A DNA stretch of 42,035 nt from contig JAHBUH010000031.1 of NCBI GenBank assembly GCA_019638185.1, positions 1 to 42,035 on the forward strand. The letters run 5' to 3'. Shown piece by piece: positions 40,914 to 42,035 of this stretch. The notes below the pieces were generated by a model, which ran no database searches, was not told where the DNA came from, and worked only from the letters and a program-made list of their open reading frames with translations. Made by a program: the position numbers and the translations under genes. The stretch's first letter is position 1. Each line of letters starts with the position of its first letter. This DNA comes from Leadbetterella sp. GTDB lineage: Bacteria; Bacteroidota; Bacteroidia; Cytophagales; Spirosomataceae.

Positions 40914-41804
40914 ATGGATTACTTAGATCATTTAGAAGCAGAAGCCATTTATATCCTCAGGGAAGTAGCCGGGCAGTTTGAAAAACCGGCCCTCCTCTTC
41001 TCCGGCGGAAAAGACTCCATCACCCTGGTGCACCTGGCCAAAAAGGCCTTTCGCCCGGGGAAATTCCCTTTTCCCCTGGTGCATATTGATACCGGGCATA
41101 ACTTCCCGGAGACCATTGAGTACCGCGATTGGCTGTTGGAGGAAATCGGCGAAAAGCTCATTGTAGGCTACGTGCAGGAGAGCATTGACCAAGGGAAGGC
41201 CGTGGAGCAAAAAGGTAAAAACGCCAGCCGCAATGCCCTGCAGACCGTTACCCTGCTGGATACCATTGAAAAACACGGGTTTGATGCCTGTATCGGCGGT
41301 GCCCGGCGGGACGAAGAAAAAGCCCGGGCCAAAGAACGGATCTTCTCCGTGCGCGACGAGTTCGGGCAGTGGGATCCCAAACGCCAGCGCCCCGAGCTCT
41401 GGAACATCTTTAACGGGAAGATCCACAAAGGCGAGAACGTCAGGATTTTCCCCATCTCCAACTGGACCGAACTGGACGTCTGGAACTACATCAAACGGGA
41501 AAATATCAGCCTCCCGTCTATCTACTTCAGCCATGAACGGGAAGTGGTGCTGCGCAATGGCCAGTGGATGGCTGCTGCCCCTTTCCTCCAGGTAGATCAC
41601 GAAGACACCACCGACTTCAAGTCGGTTCGTTTCCGCACCGTAGGGGATATGACCTGCACCGCAGCCGTAGACAGTGTGGCCGTGGAATTAGATGACATCA
41701 TCGCCGAGATCAAAGCCTCCACCGTCAGTGAACGCGGCGCACGGATGGACGATAAGGTATCGGAAGCGGCTATGGAAGAACGGAAGAAACAGGGATACTT
41801 TTAA
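40914..41804 (+). CDS. cysD: Sulfate adenylyltransferase subunit 2
   Basis: From the ATG at 40914, one base after the cysH stop, the protein has 296 residues. It shows the PP-loop ATP pyrophosphatase motif LLFSGGKDSITL (about residues 26-37) and the segments ACIGGARRDEEKARAKERIFS and ISNWTELDVWNYI that are typical of CysD. With the GTPase subunit CysN it makes APS from sulfate and ATP. The gene is followed 37 bp later by cysN. Confidence 0.97.
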   Translation: MDYLDHLEAEAIYILREVAGQFEKPALLFSGGKDSITLVHLAKKAFRPGKFPFPLVHIDTGHNFPETIEYRDWLLEEIGEKLIVGYVQESIDQGKAVEQKGKNASRNALQTVTLLDTIEKHGFDACIGGARRDEEKARAKERIFSVRDEFGQWDPKRQRPELWNIFNGKIHKGENVRIFPISNWTELDVWNYIKRENISLPSIYFSHEREVVLRNGQWMAAAPFLQVDHEDTTDFKSVRFRTVGDMTCTAAVDSVAVELDDIIAEIKASTVSERGARMDDKVSEAAMEERKKQGYF

Positions 41805-41841
41805 TCCCCTTCCCGGTACTAATTTATAAGGAAACAAGAAA

Positions 41842-42035
41842 ATGCAGATATTAAAATTCATCACCGCCGGATCCGTAGATGACGGAAAAAGCACCCTCAT
41901 CGGGCGTCTTCTTTACGATACAAACTCCATCCTGGATGACCAGCTGGAGGCCATTCAGAAGGCTAACCGTAAAAACGATGACGGCACCGTAGACCTGGCC
42001 ATCCTGACAGACGGCCTGAAAGCCGAACGCGAGCA
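41842..42035 (+). CDS. cysN: Sulfate adenylyltransferase subunit 1, cut by the window end
   Basis: The ATG at 41842, behind a purine-rich AAGGAAAC site, opens a frame that remains open to the last base (about 64 residues). The GTPase P-loop GSVDDGKST (about residues 10-18) and the following [17 protein letters not shown] are typical of CysN. Only the N-terminus is visible, so one cannot tell whether a CysC (APS kinase) domain is fused at its C-terminus. Confidence 0.95.
   Translation, partial: MQILKFITAGSVDDGKSTLIGRLLYDTNSILDDQLEAIQKANRKNDDGTVDLAILTDGLKAERE

Overview
The window looks like a chromosomal segment of a Bacteroidota bacterium, probably from the Sphingobacteriia/Chitinophagia part of the phylum; the genus cannot be told from here. 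The evidence is TAnnTTTG -7 promoter boxes in front of many genes, few Shine-Dalgarno sites, TonB-dependent receptors with a carboxypeptidase-like N-terminal domain, a DUF4290 gene beside murA, a MurA with Asp in place of the catalytic Cys, and a HEPN-tailed sulfite reductase. Most of the window is GC-rich core sequence; the first ~3.5 kb is visibly AT-richer.

Layout. 1-3480: AT-rich accessory stretch with the 3' part of an unknown gene, two 171-residue lipoproteins and a decaying toxin-antitoxin cluster (one intact antitoxin, a frameshifted RelE-like toxin, a frameshifted second antitoxin). 3502-8679 (minus strand): Gfo/Idh/MocA oxidoreductase, murA, DUF4290 protein, GHL10-type glycosidase lipoprotein. 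8774-10471: lysS with an extra C-terminal domain. 10663-17162: a tight operon that matches trans-4-hydroxy-L-proline catabolism (epimerase, FAD dehydrogenase, DapA-type deaminase, ketoglutarate semialdehyde dehydrogenase) plus a secreted DUF885 peptidase-like protein. 17192-20617 (minus): TPR protein, NAD-dependent epimerase/reductase, YceI lipoprotein. 20774-26722: histidine utilisation, hutH, then hutU-hutI-DUF4260-hutG, giving histidine to glutamate plus formamide. 26821-28655 (minus): luciferase-like oxidoreductase and a protein of unknown function with a CxxC pair. 29160-31523: outer-membrane beta-barrel receptor.

31729-42035: a sulfur region. A TauE/SafE exporter and a TonB receptor precede, after a short spacer with a VOC protein and small orphan ORFs, the assimilatory sulfate reduction operon: ferredoxin-type sulfite reductase with HEPN tail, CobA and a Met8-like protein (siroheme supply for the reductase), an APS-type CysH with four cluster cysteines, CysD, and CysN cut by the window end. 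Together these convert sulfate to APS, sulfite and sulfide. AT-rich palindromic elements with a shared TAGAYT core lie upstream of the exporter, the TonB receptor and the reductase, suggesting one sulfur-responsive regulon.

I see no CRISPR array, tRNA/rRNA gene, insertion sequence, prophage or recognisable defence cluster. The most noteworthy items are the double-frameshift toxin-antitoxin remnant, the shared sulfur operator candidate that links a TonB receptor to sulfate assimilation, the DUF885 gene in the hydroxyproline operon, and DUF4260 embedded in the hut operon.
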